DNA of 50,504 bases from Methanoculleus sp. UBA303 (GTDB lineage Archaea > Halobacteriota > Methanomicrobia > Methanomicrobiales > Methanoculleaceae): NCBI GenBank assembly GCA_002501655.1, contig DANY01000022.1:1-50504 (forward strand), in the 5' to 3' direction. Position 1 is the stretch's first letter. Every line of letters starts with the position of its first letter. Shown here one piece after another: positions 1 to 8,023 of the stretch. The notes beneath the pieces were generated by a model, which was not told where the DNA came from, searched no databases, and worked only from the letters and a program-made list of their open reading frames with translations. The position numbers and the translations under genes are program-made.

Positions 1-243
1 CCGTGGGGGAGGGGGACGAAGGCCAGATATGGTCGGTTATTTTGGAATCGATGCACTAGGTGTGACTTTGCATCCTCGGCAACCGTGATCGGTGAGCCGG
101 TCCCGGCGGAGCGGATGCCAAGGAAGTGTTCCCGTTCGGGTAACGCTCTTCTCCAGGTCTCTTCTTTCCTTGACCGGTTCTTAATATCTTCCCCCGGACC
201 TCCCGCGCAAGTTTGAAGGGGGCGGGTAGCGAACCCCCATCAG

Positions 244-723
244 GTGAGTTCTACGACAGAACGTTCAGAGAGAGCGGTCGCCTGCTTCATGCAGGGCTGT
301 AATTGTGCACAGGCAGTCAGTTCGGTTTTCGCCCGCGATGCCGGGGTGCCCGAAGAGGTCGTCCTCCGGGCGGCCACCGGGTTCGGCGGCGGAGTAGGGC
401 ATACGGGGGGCGCCTGTGGGGCCGTATCGGGTGCGGTCCTCGCGCTCGGGCTCCTGTTAGGGAGCACCGGCCCTGAGGGAAAAGAGGCGAAGGACCGGAC
501 CTACGCCCTCACACAGGAGTTCATCGCCCGCTTCGTCCGGACGCACGGGACAATCTCCTGCACCGGGCTCCTCGACTGTGATCTCTCGACCGACGAGGGG
601 CTCGCCCGGGCCCGCGAGCAGGGCCTCGCCCCGACCCTCTGCCCCAGGTATGTCCGGGATGCGGTGGAGATCCTCGAAGAGGTCCTCGCGTCTGTCACTT
701 CCGTGCCGCCCACCACCCGGTGA
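244..723 (+). CDS. C_GCAxxG_C_C family redox/membrane-associated protein
   Basis: A 159-residue protein matching the C_GCAxxG_C_C family, a small cysteine-motif family of unknown biochemical role, often suspected in redox or metal chemistry. The sequence shows the defining cysteines: GCNCAQ (C19, C21), a glycine-rich hydrophobic stretch GFGGGVGHTGGACG (C58), then C106, C112 and C133. The start is GTG at 244; no earlier in-frame start keeps the protein-like sequence. A TATA-like TTAATAT at 181-187 lies about 57 nt upstream. The 3' end overlaps the convergent acyltransferase gene by 29 bp. Bases 1-243 hold this promoter and otherwise no recognisable gene. Confidence 0.85.
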   Translation: MSSTTERSERAVACFMQGCNCAQAVSSVFARDAGVPEEVVLRAATGFGGGVGHTGGACGAVSGAVLALGLLLGSTGPEGKEAKDRTYALTQEFIARFVRTHGTISCTGLLDCDLSTDEGLARAREQGLAPTLCPRYVRDAVEILEEVLASVTSVPPTTR

Positions 724-1807
724 GGGGCTCCGGCAGGAGCGGCAGCCCGAGCGCCCGCCGCAGGTCGGCAGTGTTGAGGTTCTTTGCCGCGAGCGCCCGC
801 CGCTCGATGACGTGCCAGGAGAGGAACGCGAGCGGGAACGTCACCAGGAACGAGAGGCCGCAGAGCGTCGGGAGGAGGAGGGTGTTCTCCGTGGCCTGGA
901 TCAGGATCTGCTGGACCGGGTAGTGGTAGATGTAGATGCCGTAGGAGAAGTCGCCCGGCCTCCCGAAGTTGTTCAGGAACGGGACCGGGAGGTGTGCGGC
1001 GTAGATGACGAGGTAGGGGATGCAGACCAGCCCGGCGACGGTCAGGTAGGGTGTCAGGGCCGAGAGGCCGAGCAGCAGGAAAAGCGCCCCGGCGACAACC
1101 GGCCGGTAGGTGATGCGCTCCCGGTGGAGGTAGAGAGAGGCCCCGATGAAGAAGTAGAGGGTGAACCGGATCTTCGCCATCCGGGGGTCGTCGAACCAGG
1201 CCACCCAGAGAAGGACGTTTATTCCCGCGAGGGCAAGGATGGCGCCCCACCGCCGCAGGAGCCCGGCGATACCAAGGAGCGCGACGACACCGTACATAGC
1301 GACCTCGACGGGTATCGTCCAGAGCGAGCCGTTGACGTAGGTCCACGGGTTCTCCTGGAAGAGGCCAATTGCCGACCCGTTCTCAAAGAACGGAATGGTG
1401 GCGAGCCCTGCCGGGGAGAAGAGGGCACCGAAGTACTCTACCGGGGGGAGGTTCGTCATCAACGGGCCGATGACGAAGAGCGTAACGAAGATCGCGAGGA
1501 CAAATGCCGGGACGACACGGAGAAACCGTTTCCAGGCGAAGCGGAGCGGCGATGCGGTCGACTCCCAGCTCGCCGTGATCAGGTAGCCGCTGGTGACGAG
1601 GAGGACGGCGAGCCCCGTCTGCCCCATGAGCACGAACGGGTCGTACAGCCCTATGCCGACATAGCCGAGCCTGAGCGCGTAGGCATGCGTGACGACGATT
1701 GCCACCGCCGCGGCGAACCGCAGAAAGTCGAAGTTGTTCGAGAACCGGCCTGCACCTCCGGACCTGCCCCCTCCCTCCGGGGCCGTTCCCGGGTGCTGTA
1801 TATGCAT
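695..1807 (-). CDS. acyltransferase family 3 (membrane O-acyltransferase)
   Basis: A 370-residue polytopic membrane protein of the acyltransferase-3 family (OatA/NodX type), which moves acyl groups, often acetyl, onto cell-surface sugars. Visible family marks are the N-terminal start of the domain (FDFLRFAAAVAIVVTHAY, with the likely catalytic His41), the TSGYLI motif near residue 72-77, and about ten hydrophobic segments. The first ~25 residues are Gly/Pro-rich and probably cytoplasmic. The ATG at 1807 is preceded, in the transcript direction, by a TATA-like element near 1849-1857, shared with the divergent YhfC gene. The acceptor is unknown; no glycosylation genes are adjacent. Confidence 0.9.
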   Translation of the reverse strand: MHIQHPGTAPEGGGRSGGAGRFSNNFDFLRFAAAVAIVVTHAYALRLGYVGIGLYDPFVLMGQTGLAVLLVTSGYLITASWESTASPLRFAWKRFLRVVPAFVLAIFVTLFVIGPLMTNLPPVEYFGALFSPAGLATIPFFENGSAIGLFQENPWTYVNGSLWTIPVEVAMYGVVALLGIAGLLRRWGAILALAGINVLLWVAWFDDPRMAKIRFTLYFFIGASLYLHRERITYRPVVAGALFLLLGLSALTPYLTVAGLVCIPYLVIYAAHLPVPFLNNFGRPGDFSYGIYIYHYPVQQILIQATENTLLLPTLCGLSFLVTFPLAFLSWHVIERRALAAKNLNTADLRRALGLPLLPEPLTGWWAARK

Positions 1808-1844
1808 AGTGATCGGGATATCCTCTTCACCTATACATTGACAA

Positions 1845-1858
1845 TTGTTAAATAATTA
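1845..1858. promoter_or_regulatory. shared AT-rich divergent promoter
   Basis: An AT-rich TTGTTAAATAATTA sits between divergent genes. It lies about 26 nt before the ATG of the YhfC-type gene (1877), so that mRNA may be leaderless, and about 45 nt before the acyltransferase ATG on the minus strand. An 8-bp palindrome ACAATTGT (1841-1848) adjoins it. Confidence 0.5.
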
Positions 1859-1876
1859 GTCAAAGCATTCTCCCCC

Positions 1877-2662
1877 ATGGACCCGCTGGTTGTCGCTACG
1901 TTCGCCGTCGTCGCCCTGCTTGAGATCATCGTTCCGCTCGCGCTCGGCTACTGGATCGTCAAAAAATTCGGCCTCTCATGGCGTGTCTTCGGGCTCGGCG
2001 CCCTCTTCTTCATCGTCGTGCAGGTCTTCCACGCGCCGCTCGTCATCTTGACGCAGACCCCGCTCTACTTCGCTGTCCTCCCGTTCGGCACGACGGCGGC
2101 CGTCGCGGTCCTCGCCCTCTACCTCGGCCTCATGGCCGGGCTCTTCGAGGAGGTCGGCCGCTACCTCGTCTACCGCTACCTCTTCCGGCGGCAGGAGATC
2201 CCCCTCACCCGGGAGAACGGCCTCCTCTTCGGGACCGGGTGGGGCGGTGTCGAGAGCATGATCGTCGCGCTGGTCGTGCTTGCGGGCATGGTCTCCTACA
2301 TCCTTCTCACCGGCGACGGGGGAGCGATCCCCCTGCCCGACGACCCCCTCCCCCAGGCCGAGATCGAGGCCCTTCAGGCGCTCACCCCGCTCGACATCCT
2401 CCCCGGTCTCGCCGAGCGGATGATGACGATCACCCTGCACATCGCCTGGTCGCTGATGGTGCTCGCCGCCGTCGTCTACGGTAAAAAAGCGCTCCTCGCC
2501 CTCGCCATCCTCTGGCACGCTGCAGTGGACGCCGCCGCCGTCTACCTCGCGCAGACGCAGGGGATCCTGGTGACCGAGGGGGTCATATTCCTCTTTGCTG
2601 TGCTCGCCCTCGCGTATATCTTCTGGGAGTGGCGGCGGATGGGGGTAAGGGCGGCAGCCTAA
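1877..2662 (+). CDS. YhfC-type intramembrane metalloprotease-like protein
   Basis: A 261-residue membrane protein with the layout of the YhfC/CPBP (ABI) superfamily of intramembrane glutamic/metallo-proteases. Visible motifs are the EExxR-type box EEVGR (E91, E92, R95), a histidine-containing helix ITLHIAWSLMV, and LWHAAVDAAAV, which provides the last His/Asp pair. About eight transmembrane segments are predicted by eye. The substrate is unknown. The stop codon overlaps the convergent thiL stop by 4 bp. Confidence 0.82.
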   Translation: MDPLVVATFAVVALLEIIVPLALGYWIVKKFGLSWRVFGLGALFFIVVQVFHAPLVILTQTPLYFAVLPFGTTAAVAVLALYLGLMAGLFEEVGRYLVYRYLFRRQEIPLTRENGLLFGTGWGGVESMIVALVVLAGMVSYILLTGDGGAIPLPDDPLPQAEIEALQALTPLDILPGLAERMMTITLHIAWSLMVLAAVVYGKKALLALAILWHAAVDAAAVYLAQTQGILVTEGVIFLFAVLALAYIFWEWRRMGVRAAA

Positions 2663-3525
2663 CCCTTCCACTCGTGCAGGTATCCCCGGCGTTCGAGCGG
2701 CGTTCCGTCCGCGAGGACCGTTCGCTCTGCTACGACCTCCCCGATGACGTGCGCAGTGACCCCCGGGATCGGAAAGAGAGCAGGAGGGGCGGTGAAGAGG
2801 AGTTCAAAGTCCCCTCCGCCGTAGAGTGCGAGTTCTCGGGCCTCGTCCTCCGGGACGCCGGCCGGGAGCGGGAGACGGGCGGTATCGACGGCAAACCCGC
2901 AGTCGTTCACCGCTGACAGATCGTAGAGCGAGAGGGCGAGGCCGTCGGAGATGTCCATCATCGCCGAGGCCCCGGCACGACCGAGCGCCTGCCCCTCTGC
3001 TACCCGGGGCTGCGGTTCGAGGAGTTCCTTTCTATGCTGTTCGTAGCCGTCCAGGGCAGCCTGGGCCTCCCCGAGCGGCCCGGTGACCGCGATGACGTCA
3101 CCCGGCCGCGCTCCCCGCCGCCGGACGATCTGCTCCGGGGCGACGGTCCCAAGCCCGGTGCTTACGATGGTCAGTTCCCGGTGGGCGTCGAGATCCCCCC
3201 CCACGAGTTCAGCGCCGAACGCAGTGCAGCAGTCCCGTGCGCCCACCATGATCCTGAGGAGGCGTTCCGGCCGGTCGAGACCGACCGCGAGGAGCACCTG
3301 CCCCGGCGCCGCCCCCATGCTCGCGATGTCCGAGAGCGTGACCGCCACCGCCATCCAGCCGACCTGCCAGTCGGTCATCCCCGCCGGAAAATCAGTGGTC
3401 TCATGAAGCATATCGGTGCTCGCGACCAGAAGGGTATCCCCGCAGGGAATGACGGCGCAGTCGTCTCGAAGCCGCTCCGGGGCGATGACCGTCCCGATAA
3501 GCCGGTGCAGGCCCCGCTCATCCAC
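2659..3525 (-). CDS. thiL: thiamine-monophosphate kinase
   Basis: ThiL phosphorylates thiamine monophosphate to thiamine diphosphate using ATP. The 288-residue product has the AIRS/PurM-like N-terminal half with RDDCAVI, STDMLHETTDF and ELVGGDLDA, and a C-terminal half with MMDISDGLALSL and GGGDFELLF. A longer in-frame reading back to 3804 is arginine/glycine-rich out-of-frame DUF460 sequence. I choose the GTG at 3525 because AGGAGGTG (3533-3540) sits at normal spacing. This start overlaps the end of the DUF460 gene by 8 bp, so RIO2, DUF460 and thiL form one minus-strand operon. Confidence 0.93.
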   Translation of the reverse strand: MDERGLHRLIGTVIAPERLRDDCAVIPCGDTLLVASTDMLHETTDFPAGMTDWQVGWMAVAVTLSDIASMGAAPGQVLLAVGLDRPERLLRIMVGARDCCTAFGAELVGGDLDAHRELTIVSTGLGTVAPEQIVRRRGARPGDVIAVTGPLGEAQAALDGYEQHRKELLEPQPRVAEGQALGRAGASAMMDISDGLALSLYDLSAVNDCGFAVDTARLPLPAGVPEDEARELALYGGGDFELLFTAPPALFPIPGVTAHVIGEVVAERTVLADGTPLERRGYLHEWKG

Positions 3526-5467
3526 CGCGACGCACCTCCTTCTCCCGCTCGCTCCGGTACTCCTTGAAGAGGTACTCGACCCGTTCGGCCTCCTTCTCCC
3601 GCCGGTACTCCTTCTGATCCTCCTCCCACTCCCTGATCGCCTCCTCGACGCCCCCGGTCTTTGCCGCCCCGGTCCTGCCCCGGATATCCGGGCCCACAGC
3701 TTCGGCGGGGAGCAGGGGGAGGCCGGCCTCCCGGGCGACCCGGACCAGGTGCGGGTCGGGAGGCTCCCCGCCGACGACCAGCGCCCGCACCCCCGTCCTC
3801 GCAAGGTCTTTCACCACGCCTCGCCCCCAGCCGTGAGCCCGGGGAACGTAGAGGATATCGCCCGCGGAGATGCCGATCCCCTCCTGGAGGTTCCGCACCC
3901 CGTCCCGGGTGAGGGAGTCGAGCACCTTGAGCGGGGTGTAGTCCTCGGAGACCTCGATCTTCGCGACAGTCTCTATCCGCTCCAGGCGTTTTTTCAGCCG
4001 CCGGGTCCGCCGCCGCTCGCCCCGGAGCTGCTCGCGCAGGCTCTCGATGGTCGCGTCTTTCGTCGCGAGTTCTGCATCCCGCCGGACCTTCTGCTCGGTC
4101 GCGGAACGTGCCCGCCGCAGGCCCTGCCGCAGCCGCTCCACCTCCCGGTCGCGCTCCCGGAGGTCCTCCTGCAGGTCCTGGACGTAACTCCGGAGCCGCT
4201 TCACCATCCCGTCGAGCGCCATCACCCGCTCGTCCTCGACCGGCCGCTTCGGGACCGCTGCCGCCGGTTCGGCCTCATTTGGCGCCGCCGGTGCTCCCTG
4301 CAGGTCCGCGAGGATCGCATCGAGCGGCTGGCCCCGGAGCACCCGTGCCCGCACCTCATCGAGGTCGAATCCCGGCTGCACCCGCTTCGCGATATTCCGG
4401 AACTTGTTCTGGAGGCTCCGGTAGGCGTCCAGTGCCGCCGAGAGGGCGTCGCGCTCGTGGTCGTTCGTGTACGAGAACCGGGCGGTCAGGTCATACTTCG
4501 CTTCCACCGAGAGCGATTGCTTCGGGGTGTAGGGGATGGCGTTGAACGCCCGGCGTATCTTCTCGACCGAGTAGGGCATCTGCTGGACGTCGGAGGCGAC
4601 GATGAGTGGTTTTCCGGCGCGGTAGAGTTCCTCGACTATATCGGACATCGTCATCTGGCGGGAACTTGAGAGGAGGACCAGGTTGCCGTCGAGGTCCACA
4701 GCGGCGATGCCGGTCGTCGTCCCGGGGTCGAGCCCGACGATCAGGTAGCGGGGGCGGCTGGAGAGCGGTTCAAACCGTATCCGATCGAGCTCTTTGCCTG
4801 TCACCCGGACCTGGACATCGGCGCCCCGGGAGGAGTGGACCGGGACCCTGTCCCGGGAGGCGATGACCCGGAACGCGACCCGTGAGAATCCGCCGAAGGC
4901 CTTTGTCTCCTTCTTCTCGTAGTCGAGCCCGGCGCCCCGGAGCCTGGCTTCGATCTCCCGGGCCTTCTGCAACACGGCGCCGTGGATCTTCCTGACGTAG
5001 CGGTTCTGGCTCCACCCGCCCCGGCCCGGCGACCGGTGCCTGCTCACCGTGATGTCGGTGGTGTTCTCAAACGCTATCACCTCGACGCCCGCCCCGAGGG
5101 AGGCCACCCGGGCTGTGGTCCGGGCCTCGGCGTAGGGGTCGAACTTGTTGAAACTGATGTTGTAACGGGCGGCGACCTTCCCAAGGGTCTCTTTCCGTTC
5201 GCCGCCGGTCACCTGGACAAGTTTCGTCGACGGCGGGAGCGCCTGCAGGAAGGCGTGGAGTTCGCGCTGGTCGGCGGCGATCTCCTGGAGGCTATCCACC
5301 GCGAGGATATCGGGCTCTTCGCTCGCAAGGAGGCGTTGGAGCCGGAATCCGGTGACCTCCTCGACGCCCAGGACCTCGCCGTCCTCCACCTGGGCGAGGG
5401 CATAGACGGGCCGCCGGGTACGGGAACGAACCGAACCTTTGATGATATCGATCCCGAAGACCTTCAC
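3518..5467 (-). CDS. DUF460 protein (COG2433, RNase H-like fold)
   Basis: A 649-residue archaeal DUF460/COG2433 protein of unknown exact function. The N-terminal ~200 residues (MKVFGIDIIKGSVRSRTRRP onward) are the conserved unit. From about residue 240 the sequence YLIVGLDPGTTTGIAAVDLD has the first-strand pattern of an RNase H-like or RuvC-like fold, with its aspartate. Residues about 420-520 form a long charged coiled coil (RERDREVERLRQGL and following). The end holds a small conserved domain (HGWGRGVVKDL, RALVVGG). Its 4-bp overlap with the RIO2 gene upstream and 8-bp overlap with thiL downstream suggests co-translation; a role near ribosome or RNA processing is only inferred. Confidence 0.88.
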   Translation of the reverse strand: MKVFGIDIIKGSVRSRTRRPVYALAQVEDGEVLGVEEVTGFRLQRLLASEEPDILAVDSLQEIAADQRELHAFLQALPPSTKLVQVTGGERKETLGKVAARYNISFNKFDPYAEARTTARVASLGAGVEVIAFENTTDITVSRHRSPGRGGWSQNRYVRKIHGAVLQKAREIEARLRGAGLDYEKKETKAFGGFSRVAFRVIASRDRVPVHSSRGADVQVRVTGKELDRIRFEPLSSRPRYLIVGLDPGTTTGIAAVDLDGNLVLLSSSRQMTMSDIVEELYRAGKPLIVASDVQQMPYSVEKIRRAFNAIPYTPKQSLSVEAKYDLTARFSYTNDHERDALSAALDAYRSLQNKFRNIAKRVQPGFDLDEVRARVLRGQPLDAILADLQGAPAAPNEAEPAAAVPKRPVEDERVMALDGMVKRLRSYVQDLQEDLRERDREVERLRQGLRRARSATEQKVRRDAELATKDATIESLREQLRGERRRTRRLKKRLERIETVAKIEVSEDYTPLKVLDSLTRDGVRNLQEGIGISAGDILYVPRAHGWGRGVVKDLARTGVRALVVGGEPPDPHLVRVAREAGLPLLPAEAVGPDIRGRTGAAKTGGVEEAIREWEEDQKEYRREKEAERVEYLFKEYRSEREKEVRRGG

Positions 5468-6321
5468 TCCACCACCCTTGCCAGTGCTTCGTCGCAGGCG
5501 TATTCAAGGCCGTATTTCCGTTTGAAGTACTGGAGGATGTTCTCGATATCCCGCGTGAGGATCTCACCGGCGTTGGGGTGGGCGGTCTCCACCCACTGGG
5601 GCCAGTCGATCAACCAGCACTGCCCCTCGTCGACCATGACGTTGAACTCGCTTAAGTCGCCGTGGACGATGCCGAGACGGTAGGCCTCGCGGATGTTATC
5701 AAGGATCTCGTCGAGGATCATCTCCGGCTCCGCAAGGGCCGCCCGCGAGAGGTTGACCCCCGGCACAAACGACATCGCCACGACGTGCCGGTTCTGGTCG
5801 ATGGGAAGCGGCACCGAGACGGCGGGGTGGAGGATCTTTAAGGCATCGTACTCCATCTTCGCCGAGTTGCTCGAAGCGAAGAGCCAGGGACAGTGCCCGC
5901 CCTCCGGCATGTAGCCCCGCTTCAGCCGGGCTGACTGGAACGACCGCTGCCCGACCCGGTGGAACTTCAACACCACAGGCCCGAGCCCCATTGCCTCGTA
6001 GACTTCCGACTCTTTCCCGACGCCGATCAGGGTCCCAAGCGCCTGGATGGTGCCCCGGTGGGTGAGGGTGTTGAGGGCCAGGGTGTCGTAGCCGTTGAAG
6101 ACGAGAGCGTAACCCTCGTAAGGGACTTTCTCATACCTGACCATGTTCATGGCCATCAGCCTGCCCAGCCGGTAGGAGAGCTCGGACTCCGAGAACTTTG
6201 TGGCCGACCTGAGCACATCGAGCGGCACCCACTGGTAGCGGCGCATGAGACGTTCGAGGGCGAGCAGGATCCGGAGTTCGTAGGCGTGCAGGGATCGCAC
6301 GTATTCTGCAGGAACAGGCAT
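5464..6321 (-). CDS. rio2: RIO2-type serine/threonine protein kinase
   Basis: RIO2 is an atypical kinase/ATPase that acts in late maturation of the small ribosomal subunit in archaea and eukaryotes. The 285-residue protein has the usual N-terminal winged-helix (residues 1-85), then the kinase fold: the nucleotide loop GVGKESEVYEA (100-110), the ATP-binding lysine K119, the catalytic loop HGDLSEFN (H220, D222) and the metal-binding IDWPQW (D239). The length is normal for archaeal RIO2. The ATG at 6321 is the only sensible start. It is the first gene of the minus-strand block. Confidence 0.96.
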   Translation of the reverse strand: MPVPAEYVRSLHAYELRILLALERLMRRYQWVPLDVLRSATKFSESELSYRLGRLMAMNMVRYEKVPYEGYALVFNGYDTLALNTLTHRGTIQALGTLIGVGKESEVYEAMGLGPVVLKFHRVGQRSFQSARLKRGYMPEGGHCPWLFASSNSAKMEYDALKILHPAVSVPLPIDQNRHVVAMSFVPGVNLSRAALAEPEMILDEILDNIREAYRLGIVHGDLSEFNVMVDEGQCWLIDWPQWVETAHPNAGEILTRDIENILQYFKRKYGLEYACDEALARVVE

Positions 6322-6370
6322 CTTCTACACCATTTATGTGCCACGGTGATAAAAGAATGATCGAGAGAGC

Positions 6371-7279
6371 ATGCAGTGCAGCAAGTGCCGCCGCGACGCG
6401 GTCATCTACCAGCGATACTCGGGGTTGCATCTCTGCGAGCAGCACTTCAACCGCGATTTTGAGGCGAAGGCGAAGCGGGCGATACGGGAGCACCGCTGGA
6501 TCGAGTCGGGGGATATGGTGGCAGTGGCGCTTTCGGGGGGCAAGGACTCAAGCGCCGTCCTCTTCTTTCTTCACCAACTCCTCCACGAGCGCCGTGACGT
6601 CCGGCTGATGGCGATAACGGTGGACGAGGGGATCTCGGGCTACCGCGATCCGAACCAGGCCCGGGCGATCGCCGACCGTATCGGCGTCCCCTGGGTGACG
6701 GCCTCGTTTGTCGAGGAGTACGGGGTCACGCTCGACGAGATCGTAGGCCGAAAGGGAACCCGGCTCTCCTGCTCCTACTGCGGCGTGCTCCGGCGAGCGT
6801 TGATGAACCGGATCGCCCGCGAGGAGGGTGTCACGAAGTTCGCCTACGGGTTCAACCTCGACGACGAGGCCCAGTCGGTACTGATGAACGTCCTCCGGGG
6901 CGACCCGGACCGACTCACCCGTCCGGTGCAGGAAGTGGAGGGTTTTGTCCCCCGGATCAAGCCGTTTATGTACATACCGGAGCGTGAGGTGGCGCTCTAC
7001 GCCTTCCTCCACGTCAAGGGGATCGACCTTGCTGGCTGCCCCTACGCAGTCGGCGCCCTGCGGGGGGACGTCCGTGGCATCCTCGACGACTACACCTACC
7101 GCCACCCGGCGACGAAATACTCGCTCGTCAACCTCGGCGAGACCCTCCGGAATCCGGGGAAGCACACAGGCGATGGGCTCCGGGTCTGCGAGCGGTGCGG
7201 GGAACCGTGCGGGAAGACGTGTCGGGTCTGCCAGGTCCTTGATGAGGTACGGAAGGGAACGTCGACTATCCCCGACTGA
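6371..7279 (+). CDS. tRNA 2-thiolation enzyme, TtuA/Ncs6 family
   Basis: A 302-residue ATP-pyrophosphatase of the TtuA/Ncs6 (CTU1) family, which adds sulfur to C2 of uridines in tRNA. The order is typical: an N-terminal zinc finger (C3, C6, C22, H25 region), the PP-loop SGGKDS (55-60), three cysteines fit to bind a [4Fe-4S] cluster (C134, C137 in CSYC; C223 in GCPYA), and a C-terminal zinc finger of four cysteines around residues 276-291. Divergent from rio2 with only 49 bp between. The last codons and stop lie inside a perfect hairpin (7270-7287), so the extreme C terminus may have been altered by a mobile-element end. Confidence 0.93.
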   Translation: MQCSKCRRDAVIYQRYSGLHLCEQHFNRDFEAKAKRAIREHRWIESGDMVAVALSGGKDSSAVLFFLHQLLHERRDVRLMAITVDEGISGYRDPNQARAIADRIGVPWVTASFVEEYGVTLDEIVGRKGTRLSCSYCGVLRRALMNRIAREEGVTKFAYGFNLDDEAQSVLMNVLRGDPDRLTRPVQEVEGFVPRIKPFMYIPEREVALYAFLHVKGIDLAGCPYAVGALRGDVRGILDDYTYRHPATKYSLVNLGETLRNPGKHTGDGLRVCERCGEPCGKTCRVCQVLDEVRKGTSTIPD

Positions 7280-7287
7280 AGTCGGGG
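7270..7287. repeat. perfect hairpin resembling a TnpB element right end
   Basis: CCCCGACT and AGTCGGGG are exact inverted arms separated by GA, followed by TTCTCC. The ttuA-like stop TGA (7277-7279) lies in the hairpin. Sequences of this shape occur at the 3' (omega-RNA) ends of IS200/IS605 and IS1341 elements, but no tnpB is adjacent. It could equally be a bidirectional stem at the junction of convergent genes. Confidence 0.45.
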
Positions 7288-7300
7288 TTCTCCGTCCCCC

Positions 7301-8023
7301 TCACCGCACCAGCAGGCACCCGCCGGTCACGCCGGCGAAGATCTCCATGAACTGTTCGGGGTGGTTGAGGAAGGCGACGGATCTGGGGTGTCCAATCAGA
7401 TCGTAGAGCCCGACGCCTTTCTCGATCCTGAGTTCCGGGACCTCCACCGGGTCGCAGTAGCGCACCGGCGGGGCATCAGGATAATGCGGATTCTTCACGA
7501 GCGCTCCCCCTTCCATCTCGTAGTAGGCGGCGCCCTGCTGATCTATGTAGGGACCGTAGTTACTGGAGAACTCCGTCGAGACGAGGTTTGCCATTACGAG
7601 GTCACTCCCCGCAGGGTTGATGGTCACGTGGCCGTACCCCGGTGGGATCAGGATCTTGTCGCCCGCGGAGCCCTCGACCATCACCACGTCGCCGGCGTCT
7701 TCAGTCTGGAGGAGATAGTGTCCCGTCCCCGAAAGCACCTCGTAGATCTCCGGGTAGAGCATCCCGGCCGGGTTCGCAGTGTGGTAGTGCCCCTTTGTCT
7801 TGACGTACTCCCCACAGAGGGTCCGGGAAGGAATAACGGTGATGTCGTAGCGGACGTGCTGTTGCCGGAGCCACTCCCGGTCGCTCTCGCTCCGGGCGAG
7901 ATCTCGGTACATAAAATAGAGGGGCTGATCGGAGGTGCAGCCGGGATCTGCAAGAACCTCTCGCATCTCTTCGATCACTCTTATCTGCGGCTCCGGTTTA
8001 GGCCCGTCCCAGTACCCGTTCAT
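7301..8023 (-). CDS. glucose-6-phosphate isomerase, cupin type
   Basis: The archaeal cupin-family phosphoglucose isomerase interconverts glucose-6-phosphate and fructose-6-phosphate and uses a bound metal. The 240-residue protein shows the metal-binding cupin motifs KGHYHT (H79, H81), E92 in PEIYEVLSG, and H132 in PPGYGHVTINP. I choose the ATG at 8023: the upstream GTG at 8026 is also in frame, but the TGA of the COG1361 gene overlaps this ATG as TGATG, and an AAAGGTG lies just before it. It is therefore the second gene of an operon behind a COG1361 surface protein. Confidence 0.93.
   Translation of the reverse strand: MNGYWDGPKPEPQIRVIEEMREVLADPGCTSDQPLYFMYRDLARSESDREWLRQQHVRYDITVIPSRTLCGEYVKTKGHYHTANPAGMLYPEIYEVLSGTGHYLLQTEDAGDVVMVEGSAGDKILIPPGYGHVTINPAGSDLVMANLVSTEFSSNYGPYIDQQGAAYYEMEGGALVKNPHYPDAPPVRYCDPVEVPELRIEKGVGLYDLIGHPRSVAFLNHPEQFMEIFAGVTGGCLLVR

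Noticed and set aside
578..1855. 425-codon plus-strand frame opposite the acyltransferase
   Set aside because: Extremely Arg/Glu/Pro-rich, as expected of antisense shadows in GC-rich DNA; the minus-strand frame has clear membrane helices and motifs.
3526..3804. Upstream extension of thiL
   Set aside because: Arg/Ser/Gly-rich out-of-frame DUF460 sequence; a well-spaced AGGAGGTG precedes GTG 3525.
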